Assembly (NCBI GenBank): GCA_964369165.1
Contig: CAYJFE010000068.1
Coordinates: 1 to 15,083 of the forward strand
Source: CAYJAZ01 sp964369165
GTDB taxonomy: Bacteria > Desulfobacterota > Desulfovibrionia > Desulfovibrionales > Desulfovibrionaceae
Length of the DNA: 15,083 bases
Direction of reading: 5' to 3'
In this document: positions 1-7,149 of the stretch, piece by piece
How the letters are laid out: every line of letters starts with the position of its first letter
How positions within the stretch are numbered: the first letter of the stretch is position 1
Notes under the pieces: model-generated
Database searches by the model: none
Seen by the model: only the letters and a program-made list of their open reading frames with translations
Told to the model about the DNA's origin: nothing
Made by a program: the position numbers and the translations under genes

Positions 1-1049
1 ACGCCTGTTGTATAAGAAATTGCTTGAGAGCCAACTTCTTTATAGCATTCTTCATGGTCGCATATATTATAGATATAGTAAGTTTTTTCAACGCCATTTT
101 TCTCGCCTTTCATCACATCGCCAATGCAAGTTTTACCTTTTGTGCGTGGGCCAAGTGAAGATGGGTCAGGAAGAAGTTTTGCTAAGAATTGCATTGGCAC
201 AATTTCTTGCCCATTGTATTCCATAGGCTCGATTGAAGTGATGCCTATATTTTCAAAAACTTTGAGATGATTCAAATAAGCATCGCCAAAAGTCATCCAA
301 AATCTTGCTCTTTTAAGGCCTTTAAGGTTGATGACGAGCGATTCCAATTCTTCATGATACATCAAATAGCAATTTTTTGGGCCAATACCTTCTGGAAAGT
401 CAAAGCTCATTTTCCAAGCAAGTGGGTCTGTTTCTACCCATTCACCACGCTCCCAGTAACGGCCTTTTGCTGTCACTTCACGAAGATTGATTTCAGGATT
501 GAAGTTTGTCGCAAAAGGTAGGCCATGATCGCCAGCATTTGCATCAATAATATCCAAAACCTCTACAGTATCAAGATAGTGCTTCATTATATAGGCTGCA
601 AAAACATTTGTCACGCCTGGGTCAAAGCCAGAACCTAAAAGAGCCATTAATCCCTTTTCTTTGAATCTTTCTTGGTATTCCCACTGCCATTTATATTCAA
701 ACTTAGCTGTGTCAAGAGGCTCGTAGTTTGCAGTGTCAAGATAGTGCACATTTGCTTCAAGGCAAGCGTCCATAATAGTCAAATCTTGGTAAGGAAGTGC
801 AATATTCATCACAAGTTCAGGCTGAATTTCTTTAATCAAGGCCACAAGTTCGGGTACATTGTCAGCATCAACCTGATATGTCTTCACTGTTTGCCCTGTA
901 CGTCTTTTAACATCTTCAGCAATAGCGTCGCATTTTGATTTTGTTCTGCTTGCTAAATGAATGTCAGAAAATACTTCTGGCACCATTGCACATTTATGAA
1001 CAACAACATTACTCACGCCACCTGCACCGATAATAAGAACTTTGCTCAT
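1..1049 (-). CDS. Carboxynorspermidine dehydrogenase (saccharopine dehydrogenase family), 3' end cut off by the window edge
   Basis: The minus strand reads open from an ATG at 1047-1049 to the window edge, giving 349 residues without a stop. Family members run to about 400 residues, so roughly the last 50 are missing. The protein starts MSKVLIIGAGGVSNVV, a Rossmann NAD(P)-binding loop (GxGGVxxxV, residues 8-16). It continues with HLASRTKSKCDAIA, LDTANYEP and GSGFDPGVTNVF, typical of the LYS9-like carboxynorspermidine/carboxyspermidine synthases. These enzymes reductively condense aspartate semialdehyde with diaminopropane or putrescine in the cytoplasm. The product is then decarboxylated by NspC, whose gene often lies next to this one and may lie just beyond the edge. 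A clear AAGGAGAA ribosome site (1054-1061) supports the start. Saccharopine dehydrogenase proper is the main alternative, but the N-terminal pattern favours the polyamine enzyme. Confidence 0.85.
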   Translation of the reverse strand, partial: MSKVLIIGAGGVSNVVVHKCAMVPEVFSDIHLASRTKSKCDAIAEDVKRRTGQTVKTYQVDADNVPELVALIKEIQPELVMNIALPYQDLTIMDACLEANVHYLDTANYEPLDTAKFEYKWQWEYQERFKEKGLMALLGSGFDPGVTNVFAAYIMKHYLDTVEVLDIIDANAGDHGLPFATNFNPEINLREVTAKGRYWERGEWVETDPLAWKMSFDFPEGIGPKNCYLMYHEELESLVINLKGLKRARFWMTFGDAYLNHLKVFENIGITSIEPMEYNGQEIVPMQFLAKLLPDPSSLGPRTKGKTCIGDVMKGEKNGVEKTYYIYNICDHEECYKEVGSQAISYTTG

Positions 1050-1134
1050 TGAGTTCTCCTTATTTTAAATTTTCACTTATATATTGTTAAGCCAATTGCT
1101 CAAACCAAATAGAAAAAACCTTTTCTTCATTATT

Positions 1135-1163
1135 GAGATATCTATTTCTATCCTGTCTGTCAA
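1135..1163 (-). promoter_or_regulatory. Candidate sigma-70 promoter for the dehydrogenase gene
   Basis: On the minus strand a perfect TTGACA (1158-1163) is followed after 17 bases by TATCTC (1135-1140), a weak -10. It lies about 85 bases upstream of the ATG. The -35 match and spacing are good; the -10 is poor, so the call is tentative. Confidence 0.35.
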
Positions 1164-1265
1164 GGTTTTAGCAAAGCACTGTTACAATTACATGACATTT
1201 CTGAAAATAAATAATACATAAATTCAAGTTGTTATGTTTTTTTAGAAAAAGTTTTATTAAAAGCC

Positions 1266-1292
1266 TATTAAAAAAAAAGAGCTCTCCGATAA
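1266..1292 (+). promoter_or_regulatory. Candidate sigma-28 (FliA) flagellin promoter
   Basis: TCCGATAA at 1285-1292 matches seven of eight bases of the sigma-28 -10 consensus GCCGATAA and lies about 90 bases before the flagellin ATG. The -35 side is poor. TATTAAAA at 1266-1273 sits at the correct 11-base spacing but matches weakly, and the best TAAA (1269-1272) is three bases too close. The intervening A-run could be a homopolymer length error. No sigma-54 TGGCAC-N5-TTGC element is seen. Flagellin genes are commonly FliA-dependent, which raises the prior. Confidence 0.45.
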
Positions 1293-1314
1293 GGTAAGTA
1301 ACTGAATGAGAAAA

Positions 1315-1376
1315 GTACAGCACGGACGCAGTACGAATTCAAATTAAATTAATGATCGAAATTCACGGAGGAATTC
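1315..1376 (+). promoter_or_regulatory. Flagellin mRNA leader with two CACGGA motifs and possible SD-sequestering fold
   Basis: CACGGA occurs at 1321-1326 and again at 1364-1369, where it overlaps the Shine-Dalgarno GGAGG (1367-1371). The first copy lies in the loop of a small hairpin formed by GTAC at 1315-1318 and 1331-1334. A second possible pairing joins GAATTC at 1335-1340 and 1371-1376, next to the Shine-Dalgarno. Two GGA motifs, one looped and one overlapping the ribosome site, are the arrangement expected of a CsrA-repressed leader. Regulation by CsrA is inference. Confidence 0.4.
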
Positions 1377-1379
1377 ATC

Positions 1380-2279
1380 ATGTCAATGGTAATTAATAAC
1401 AACTTAATGGCTAATAGCACTCAAAGACTTTTGAACAATCACTACAAAAACCTCGAAAGCTCTATTGAGAAATTATCATCAGGTATGCGTATCAACTCAG
1501 CAGCAGACGATGCAGCTGGACTAGCAATTTCTGAACTTATGCGTGCAGATATTTCTGCATACAAACAAGGTGTTCGTAACGCTAACGACGCTATCTCTCT
1601 TATCCAAACAGCTGACGGCGCTATGCAAGTTATCGATGAAAAACTTATTCGTATGAAAGAACTTGCCGAACAAGCAGCAACTGGTACTTACGATTCAACA
1701 CAACGTTTGATCATCGATTCAGAATACCAACAAATGGCTTCAGAGATTACTCGTATCGCTAACTCAACTGACTTCAACGGCATCAAATTGCTTGATGGTT
1801 CACTTAGTGGCGATCACGTAGGTTATGGCGGTGGTGACACTGGTCTTGACAGTGTTGGCGAACTCAAAGTTCACTTTGGACCTGCTAACGACTCTGCTGA
1901 AGATTACTACTACATCCAAATTAAAAACGTAACAGCTTCCGCACTTGGTGTTGGTAACGACTCTGCTGAAGGCGCAGGCCATGATATTTCAACTCAACAG
2001 AATGCACAATTAGCACTTGAAGCTATCAATTCAGCTATTGTTTCAAAGGATAATGTTCGTGCTCACCTAGGTTCAATTCAAAACCGTTTGGAAAACACAA
2101 TTTCAAACCTTGAAATCCAAGCTGAAAACTTGCAAGCTGCTGAATCACGTATTCGTGACGTTGACGTAGCAAGTGAAATGACAACATTTGTGAAAAACCA
2201 AATTCTCACACAATCAGCTGTTTCAATGCTTGCTCAAGCTAACCAAATGCCACAAATGGCAGCTTCACTTATCGGCTAA
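1380..2279 (+). CDS. fliC: Flagellin
   Basis: This encodes a 299-residue flagellin, the subunit of the flagellar filament, exported by the flagellar type III apparatus and polymerised outside the cell. The N-terminal D0/D1 region (1 to about 140) contains RINSAADDAAGLAI and NDAISLIQTADGAMQ; the C-terminal region (about 205-299) contains NRLENTISNLEIQAENL and ESRIRDVDVASEM. The central part (about 141-204) is short and glycine-rich, giving a compact filament subunit with no cysteine. IRMKELAEQAA (90-100) matches the conserved D1 segment, which in other flagellins is the TLR5 contact, and retains the Arg and Glu positions. The start is set by GGAGG at 1367-1371, eight bases before the ATG. A 17-base direct repeat encodes NDSAE twice (170-174, 193-197). 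The sequence is closest in character to Desulfovibrio flagellins. It appears monocistronic, ending at a strong terminator. Confidence 0.97.
   Translation: MSMVINNNLMANSTQRLLNNHYKNLESSIEKLSSGMRINSAADDAAGLAISELMRADISAYKQGVRNANDAISLIQTADGAMQVIDEKLIRMKELAEQAATGTYDSTQRLIIDSEYQQMASEITRIANSTDFNGIKLLDGSLSGDHVGYGGGDTGLDSVGELKVHFGPANDSAEDYYYIQIKNVTASALGVGNDSAEGAGHDISTQQNAQLALEAINSAIVSKDNVRAHLGSIQNRLENTISNLEIQAENLQAAESRIRDVDVASEMTTFVKNQILTQSAVSMLAQANQMPQMAASLIG
1886..1971 (+). repeat. 17-base in-frame direct repeat in flagellin variable region
   Basis: TAACGACTCTGCTGAAG occurs at 1886-1902 and again at 1955-1971, exactly 69 bases (23 codons) apart, so both copies read NDSAE in the same frame. The bases between the copies are not repeated. 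Confidence 0.9.
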
Positions 2280-2305
2280 TAAAAGCCTAAATAAGAAAAT
2301 AAAAG

Positions 2306-2333
2306 AACCGCTTCGTAAGAGGCGGTTTTTTTT
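2306..2333 (+). terminator. Rho-independent terminator of flagellin gene
   Basis: A nine-pair stem, AACCGCTTC (2306-2314) with GAGGCGGTT (2319-2327), closes a GTAA loop and contains one T-G pair. It runs into an uninterrupted T tract to 2333, where the sequence gap begins. It lies 26 bases after the flagellin stop. Confidence 0.93.
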
Positions 2334-2433
2334 NNNNNNNNNNNNNNNNNNNNNNNNNNNNNNNNNNNNNNNNNNNNNNNNNNNNNNNNNNNNNNNNNNN
2401 NNNNNNNNNNNNNNNNNNNNNNNNNNNNNNNNN
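2334..2433. other. Assembly gap of 100 N
   Basis: Exactly 100 consecutive N are present, the usual placeholder for a scaffold gap of unknown length. Linkage between the flagellin side and the lysine-exporter side is therefore not proven by this sequence. Confidence 0.98.
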
Positions 2434-2457
2434 TTAAGAAAGATTTTGGGCTTTGCC

Positions 2458-3066
2458 CTACTTATCAAGTAATAGCAGTAATGCTGGCAATAAAAAAGGT
2501 ACAACAATCGTCAAAACAACACCAGAAAAAATGCCTATAAGCGCATATTTTTCACCAGATTCTTTTGCTATCATTGGAAGGCAAGTGTCCATTGCCGCTG
2601 CGCCTGCAACCATAATCGGTGAAAGCTTGCCAAAATATTTTACAAAGAAATAGGCAAAAGCTATGGTAAAAATTTCTCTCAGCATATTTGCAATCATAGT
2701 AATCGAAGCAAGTTCTGTATTGCCAGTTTCTGTAACGAGAATACTGGCTAAACTATAATAGCCAAAACCAGAAGCCACTACAAGCCCTTCAACTATGCCA
2801 TAGCCAAGCAATAATCCTGTAATTGCGCCAAAACCCAATCCGCCAATCACAATGCCAAGCGGAACAAGTAAGATATTCAATTTCATTTCACGAATTACTA
2901 AAAGCGCTTTTAAATCAAAGCCAAGCCCTATACCCACTAAAAATAGCAATACATACAAAACGTAAAGGCTCATATTTCCATCGAGCACAAATTCAGGGTA
3001 TATTCCAAAATAACCAAGAATTATACCAAGAAACATAAAGAAAAGAATAATGAGTGAACTTTTCAT
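2458..3066 (-). CDS. lysO: Lysine exporter LysO, C-terminal part (split gene)
   Basis: This is a 202-residue, very hydrophobic inner-membrane protein. It aligns in character with the C-terminal two thirds of E. coli LysO (YbjE, Lys_export/DUF340 family), which exports L-lysine and toxic analogues. Matching features are the LFLVGIGLG segment (about 41-49), VASGFGYYSLASILVTETG (about 97-115) and the motif AAAMDTCLPMI (about 155-165), equivalent to GATSMDFTLPV in E. coli. Its ATG overlaps the stop of the upstream N-terminal half by four bases (ATGA, 3063-3066), implying translational coupling and a two-subunit transporter. Just past the stop a weak GGGC-AAA-GCCC hairpin precedes a mixed T-rich stretch cut by the gap. 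Family assignment is firm; lysine as the actual substrate is inferred. Confidence 0.85.
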   Translation of the reverse strand: MKSSLIILFFMFLGIILGYFGIYPEFVLDGNMSLYVLYVLLFLVGIGLGFDLKALLVIREMKLNILLVPLGIVIGGLGFGAITGLLLGYGIVEGLVVASGFGYYSLASILVTETGNTELASITMIANMLREIFTIAFAYFFVKYFGKLSPIMVAGAAAMDTCLPMIAKESGEKYALIGIFSGVVLTIVVPFLLPALLLLLDK

Positions 3067-3353
3067 ATATTGCCTCTCTTATCCTCTAAGCCTTTGAGGT
3101 ATTTAATCACTACAAGCCCCGCAAGCGCACTGCCTAAACTTATGCATACCGCAAGGATAAATGCTTTTATGCCTATAGAGCCGAGGCTTGACATAATATC
3201 ATCATTCGCGCCCATTTGAATGCCTAGGAAAAATAAAAGTGCGTAGACTGTATAGGTGCTTAAATCAGCAACAATTTTTTTCACTTTTTCATTCTTTCTT
3301 AAAAAATAACCAATGGGAATACCGATAACAATAAACGATATAATTAAAAACAT
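3063..3353 (-). CDS. Lysine exporter LysO, N-terminal part (split gene)
   Basis: This is a 96-residue membrane protein with about three hydrophobic segments (roughly 1-16, 30-48 and 62-84). It resembles the first 90 or so residues of full-length LysO, including the VYALLFFLGIQMGAN segment that corresponds to VYLILFFMGISLA in E. coli. The gene runs directly into the C-terminal part with an ATGA overlap, and together the two give about 298 residues, the length of the one-piece protein. Separate N- and C-terminal genes for this family are known in other bacteria, so this is probably a natural arrangement rather than a frameshift: each half has its own start. The start is supported by AAGGA about eight bases upstream on the minus strand. 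Confidence 0.82.
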   Translation of the reverse strand: MFLIISFIVIGIPIGYFLRKNEKVKKIVADLSTYTVYALLFFLGIQMGANDDIMSSLGSIGIKAFILAVCISLGSALAGLVVIKYLKGLEDKRGNI

Positions 3354-3374
3354 ATTAATCCTTAATATTCTTTA

Positions 3375-3399
3375 TGCAAGTATGTGCAAGTGTATGCAA
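3375..3399 (-). promoter_or_regulatory. Three TGCAA repeats at 10-bp spacing upstream of the LysO genes
   Basis: TGCAA occurs at 3375-3379, 3385-3389 and 3395-3399, exactly one helical turn apart; on the minus strand each reads TTGCA. They lie 22-46 bases upstream of the exporter start and just past the stop of lptD. A promoter reading TTGCAT-N17-CATAAA can be drawn through them. They could be an iterated operator for a regulator, but which one cannot be told from the sequence. Confidence 0.4.
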
Positions 3400-3433
3400 A
3401 ATCTTTCTTTATGTATTTTAATAAACTAATAAT

Positions 3434-5764
3434 CTATTCAAAAACGCCTGGCAATACAATGCTAAGGCCGTATCTTTGCTCATTGTGCGTATGTGTGTAG
3501 GTTGCGCTTACTACATAGCATTGATGACGGTAACTTGCTTTCAGGTCAATTTCATAGCTATTTTTCTCGTGCAAATCTAAATAGTGCACTAATTCAAAGT
3601 CAAGATAAGAAGTAGGCTTGATAGTGAAAGAGTTTCTTAATAAAGCAACGTCACGCGAGAGAGAAATATCATCACTTTCTGCAAAGCGTAAAATATTTTG
3701 ATAGTCATACATTTTATCACGATAGCTGTAGGCAACACTCCAAGTGAGGTACTTTTCAAGCTCGAAGAGAGGAACGTTTGTACCTAGGTCAAAGCGTGTG
3801 ATGCCATCGCCATAAAGGGAGTAGCTTACTTTAGAATTAAAGCCAAGTCCAAAAGCATTTATATTTGCATCTAGAGTGACATCTTTAAAAGGACGTCTTT
3901 CAAAACGGTCAAGATTAGTTTTTCTTGAGGCTTCTTCAAAATTATAGCCAAAGCCTAAATCAATATAGGCAAAGTTTTTATAATGTATAGAAGTGTGACT
4001 GGTATTGTCTTCTTGATTAAAAGCAGTGTATTGACTTTTTGCTGTAAATGTATTGCGCAAAGTAAGATCTAATTCATTGCGTGAATAAATTCTGTCTTCC
4101 TGCGAATAATAAGGCAGATGCGTTTGATCTTCGTGGCTTATATATGTATAGGAAAGATTAGGTCTTAGAATATGCCTTAATGCTAGTAATTCACTGCCAT
4201 CGCGCAATACTTCTGTAGAAGCTGTGCCAAATTCCCAAACTCGCGCTAATTCAGTAGAGGCCTGAAACTTCATATCTAGAAGCGTAGAACTTGTGTTGAT
4301 ATCAGCCCTATCGTCACCTTCAAGCGGGGCAACTGTGCCTTGAGTAGAACCGCCAAAATAATTGCGATGATTGATGCCAACTTGAGCCATTGTTGTCATA
4401 AAGCCAAGATCAAAAGGAATGGTAATTCTTGGAGTCAATTCAGTTTTAGCGCCTGATGAGCCATAGCGCCTGTAGTTGTAACTTCCAGTCATGCCCGCAT
4501 CAAATTGTATGGGCAAGATATCGCTTGCAAGTGGATAGACAAAAACACTTGCTTCGGGTAGTTTTTGCACGGTGGGATCTGTACTTTGTTTTAACTCTTT
4601 GCCATAATATGGGTTTTGTGTATATTGAAAACCGAGGGCAAATTCAAGCCAGTTCCATCTATTATATACATAGCCTGTTGTTATTCTATTTCTATCTAGT
4701 TCGCTCAAGCCACGACCGAAAAAGTCTTCAAGACTTTCATTTGTTTCTTCGTAGCCTGTCATATTATTATCATAGTCAAGCAAGAAGCTAGGGTCAGAAA
4801 CATAGTCGGCATTAAGCTTGTATTTCCACGAAGAATTTAAAATTTCGCCATCACTCATACCACGGAGCCAAACTCTATCGTCTTCCTTGCTTCCAAAAGT
4901 AGAAAATAAATAGTCTACACCAAACCAAGTTTTATTATTTGTTCTTGTGTGTGAGCGGTATTCCGCTGAAAGCATAATGCCAGACTTTGTGAAAAGTGAG
5001 CCGTATAAGGTGACATCTCTTTCTTCGTCAATAGCCCAGAAATAGGGTTGTGTATAATAAGTGCCGTGCAAGGAACTATAACCATAATCAGGTAATAAAA
5101 GCCCTGATTGTCTAGTCACTTTCACGGGAAGCACCATATAAGGCAGAGGCGGCAAGTCTGTTTCTGCCAAAACTAAATTTGCGTGAGATAAAGTTGCATA
5201 GCCATCAATTTCAACTGTAGCAGAGCTTGCTCTCACTCCCCAAACTGGATCTTCAGGGTCACAAGAGGTTATGTGCGCATCGACAAAAGAATAAGTATCG
5301 CCTTGGTATTTATTGACGTGTTCGCCTTCAAAATAGATATGCGGGCCAGACATAAAGACATTGCCATTTTTCAAAAAGCCCGTAGAGGTGACAAGGTCAA
5401 ACTCGGCTTCTGTTGCAGTAAGTTCATCTTCGCCAAGCTTTACAAAAACATCACCCTCAACATAAACCCATTCTGTGGCGACATAATAACGTATGAAATC
5501 TGCTTTGAGTATATCTTTGCCTCTTTCTAAAATAACATCTCCCCTTGCTTCAAGGATTGCGCCATTGTCAAGAGTTGAAACTATATCGGCAGTCAATTTC
5601 CATTGATTTGTCGAAGTATCGTAGTCGATAGGCAGATTAAAAGAGCTGTCAGCTAAGGCTGTGCGTGTTCCTGAGCTAGCGATAAGCAAGCTAGTAAGAA
5701 GCAAATAAGTCAAAGTAATGAGAGCTTTACTGCCAAATATTTTATTATATAGTTTAAAAAGCAA
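3434..5764 (-). CDS. lptD: LPS-assembly protein LptD
   Basis: LptD is the outer-membrane beta-barrel that, with the LptE lipoprotein, inserts lipopolysaccharide into the outer leaflet. This 776-residue protein starts with a signal peptide ending near TALA-D39. An OstA/LptA-like beta-jellyroll follows (about 50-160; ILEARGDVILERGKDILKAD), then the C-terminal barrel. The conserved LptD junction is visible: TSCDPEDPVWGVRAS (166-180), LPPLPYMVLPVK and RQSGLLLPDYG. There are only two cysteines, C168 and C749, matching the positions that form the essential interdomain disulfide in E. coli (C173-C725); the second E. coli pair is absent. The start is TTG (5762-5764), with AAAGG a few bases upstream; no ATG lies near the signal peptide. 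It is divergent from alr. Confidence 0.95.
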   Translation of the reverse strand: MLFKLYNKIFGSKALITLTYLLLTSLLIASSGTRTALADSSFNLPIDYDTSTNQWKLTADIVSTLDNGAILEARGDVILERGKDILKADFIRYYVATEWVYVEGDVFVKLGEDELTATEAEFDLVTSTGFLKNGNVFMSGPHIYFEGEHVNKYQGDTYSFVDAHITSCDPEDPVWGVRASSATVEIDGYATLSHANLVLAETDLPPLPYMVLPVKVTRQSGLLLPDYGYSSLHGTYYTQPYFWAIDEERDVTLYGSLFTKSGIMLSAEYRSHTRTNNKTWFGVDYLFSTFGSKEDDRVWLRGMSDGEILNSSWKYKLNADYVSDPSFLLDYDNNMTGYEETNESLEDFFGRGLSELDRNRITTGYVYNRWNWLEFALGFQYTQNPYYGKELKQSTDPTVQKLPEASVFVYPLASDILPIQFDAGMTGSYNYRRYGSSGAKTELTPRITIPFDLGFMTTMAQVGINHRNYFGGSTQGTVAPLEGDDRADINTSSTLLDMKFQASTELARVWEFGTASTEVLRDGSELLALRHILRPNLSYTYISHEDQTHLPYYSQEDRIYSRNELDLTLRNTFTAKSQYTAFNQEDNTSHTSIHYKNFAYIDLGFGYNFEEASRKTNLDRFERRPFKDVTLDANINAFGLGFNSKVSYSLYGDGITRFDLGTNVPLFELEKYLTWSVAYSYRDKMYDYQNILRFAESDDISLSRDVALLRNSFTIKPTSYLDFELVHYLDLHEKNSYEIDLKASYRHQCYVVSATYTHTHNEQRYGLSIVLPGVFE

Positions 5765-5966
5765 GATAGCACCTTTAGTAAAACAGTTTGTTTTTGATGT
5801 TTTTTAAATGAATAGTCTTTTTTTGCATAAACTTCAACTCTTTTCTTTTGGCAATGGCTCATACTTTAAACTTGCTATCTTTCGTGATTTATGCTAGAAA
5901 AAATCTAAACTTTTTAAAAGTTCGCTCTTTTTCCTATATATTTTTCTTTTTATTACGAGGCTTTTC
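5765..5966. other. Divergent intergenic region between lptD and alr
   Basis: This 202-base AT-rich region must hold the promoters of both lptD (leftward) and the alr operon (rightward). A weak rightward candidate is TTGCTA (5872-5877), 17 bases, TAGAAA (5895-5900), four of six matches in each box. No repeats, hairpins with T tracts or small genes stand out. Confidence 0.4.
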
Positions 5967-7133
5967 ATGTTGCACGCCATGCACAAGCTGCATATTTCAC
6001 GATCTGCGCTTGAAAATAATATTAAAATTTTATCAAAAAACACGCGTTATTTAATGCCTGTGGTAAAATTTAATGCCTATGGGCATGGTCTTGTAGACAT
6101 AGCAAAGCTTTGTCTTGATTACGATTATGCAAAGAAAATTATAGCTTTTGCAGTGGGGAATATTGAAGAAGGCGTGCGTCTTCGTAAAAGTTTGGCTTTA
6201 GAAAATAATGCAAATATTGACATTCTTGCCTTACTTGGTGAAATCCCTTTATTTGAAAAGCTCAATGAGAAAGATATATACTTAGCAAAAGAGCATTCTA
6301 TTATCACTGTAGTGCACAATAAAGAAGGCTTGAAAAATGCTGTTGAAAATGGCATTCCCTTTGCGCTGAAGTGGAATACGGGCATGAATCGCCTTGGTTT
6401 TTCTTTTGATGAATTAGCCTTTGTTATGGAATATGTAGAGAATAATAATGCAGATTTCAAATACAATCTTTCGCATATGTCTTCTTGTGATATTCTCAGC
6501 CCTGAAGCCGATATTTTTACTCAAAATCAAAGCACAAAGCTTGATGAAATAACAAAGGCTTTGAAAGAGAAATTTCCACATATTCTTTCTTCCATAGGGC
6601 AAAGCGGCAGTGTGCTTGCTAATGAAAATCCTGTGTCTGACGTTTCACGCCCTGGTGTTTCCTTGTATGGCGCAAATCCATTCTATAATACGAAATGGGA
6701 AGATTTAGGCAGTAAACTAAAGCCAGTGATGTCGATTTCTGTGCCTATAGTGTCTGTACGTGAAGTTTTGGCAAATGAAGTTGTGGGCTATGGCATTGGC
6801 TCAAGAATGGAAAAAGACTGTAAAGTTGCCGTGGCTGCCATTGGTTATTCAAATGGCTATAGGCGTTCTGTTGTTTCAGAGGGCATAAAGCCAAAACCTG
6901 TGTATGGCTTATATAATGATAAAAGAGTTGAAAGAGTGAATAATGTTTGTATGCAGCTTTCTTTTTTTGATGTGACTGGTACAAATGCGCGTGAGGGCGA
7001 AGAAATATTTATTCTCGGAGGAGAGGGCAAAAATGCCATTTCGCCGAGTGAATTGGCTAAATGGTGGGATACTATTTCCTATGAAGTGCTTTGCCAATTA
7101 AGCCTTTCTGATTTAAGAACTTTAACCAATTAA
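5967..7133 (+). CDS. alr: Alanine racemase, divergent
   Basis: This 388-residue PLP enzyme interconverts L- and D-alanine for peptidoglycan synthesis in the cytoplasm. The PLP lysine lies in VVKFNAYGHG (K34, with Y38); the usual text is VVKANAYGHG. Further family marks are WNTGMNRLGF (about 137-146), VSRPGVSLYG (about 228-237), the catalytic-tyrosine segment GYGIGS (Y275), and IGYSNGYRR. The conserved Cys-Met-Asp near the C-terminal domain reads CMQ here (328-330), and the spacing from the catalytic tyrosine is longer than in the Bacillus enzyme, so the protein is a divergent member. GAGG lies seven bases before the ATG; an in-frame ATG at codon 5 is a possible alternative. The next gene starts 16 bases after the stop, suggesting an operon with the TPR and sensor genes. 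Confidence 0.92.
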   Translation: MLHAMHKLHISRSALENNIKILSKNTRYLMPVVKFNAYGHGLVDIAKLCLDYDYAKKIIAFAVGNIEEGVRLRKSLALENNANIDILALLGEIPLFEKLNEKDIYLAKEHSIITVVHNKEGLKNAVENGIPFALKWNTGMNRLGFSFDELAFVMEYVENNNADFKYNLSHMSSCDILSPEADIFTQNQSTKLDEITKALKEKFPHILSSIGQSGSVLANENPVSDVSRPGVSLYGANPFYNTKWEDLGSKLKPVMSISVPIVSVREVLANEVVGYGIGSRMEKDCKVAVAAIGYSNGYRRSVVSEGIKPKPVYGLYNDKRVERVNNVCMQLSFFDVTGTNAREGEEIFILGGEGKNAISPSELAKWWDTISYEVLCQLSLSDLRTLTN

Positions 7134-7149
7134 TATATTGAGGGAAACT

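Larger units (their letters stand above)
1050..1379. other. Intergenic region between divergent polyamine and flagellin genes
   Basis: This 330-base AT-rich stretch separates the divergent starts of the dehydrogenase and flagellin genes. No credible small gene is visible. It holds a possible sigma-70 promoter for the leftward gene, a possible sigma-28 -10 element for flagellin, and an approximately 80-base flagellin leader with repeated CACGGA motifs; these are listed separately. Confidence 0.7.

Noticed and set aside
8..938. Three plus-strand open frames (8-226, 267-521, 672-938)
   Set aside because: All are antisense to the carboxynorspermidine dehydrogenase frame, which reads through the same bases with clear family motifs.
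2230..2507. Open frames spanning the N run on both strands
   Set aside because: They exist only because N is read as an unknown residue; they overlap the flagellin end and the terminator.
3063..3066. Frameshift breaking a single LysO gene
   Set aside because: The ATGA overlap gives both halves proper starts and stops, and split family members are known, so a natural two-gene form is more likely.
4456..4791. 111-codon open frame antisense to lptD
   Set aside because: It lies opposite a firmly identified gene and its Ser/His/Tyr-rich product has no family character.
7138..7149. TTG start for the TPR protein
   Set aside because: The TGAGGGA ribosome site overlaps this codon and is correctly spaced for the ATG at 7150.
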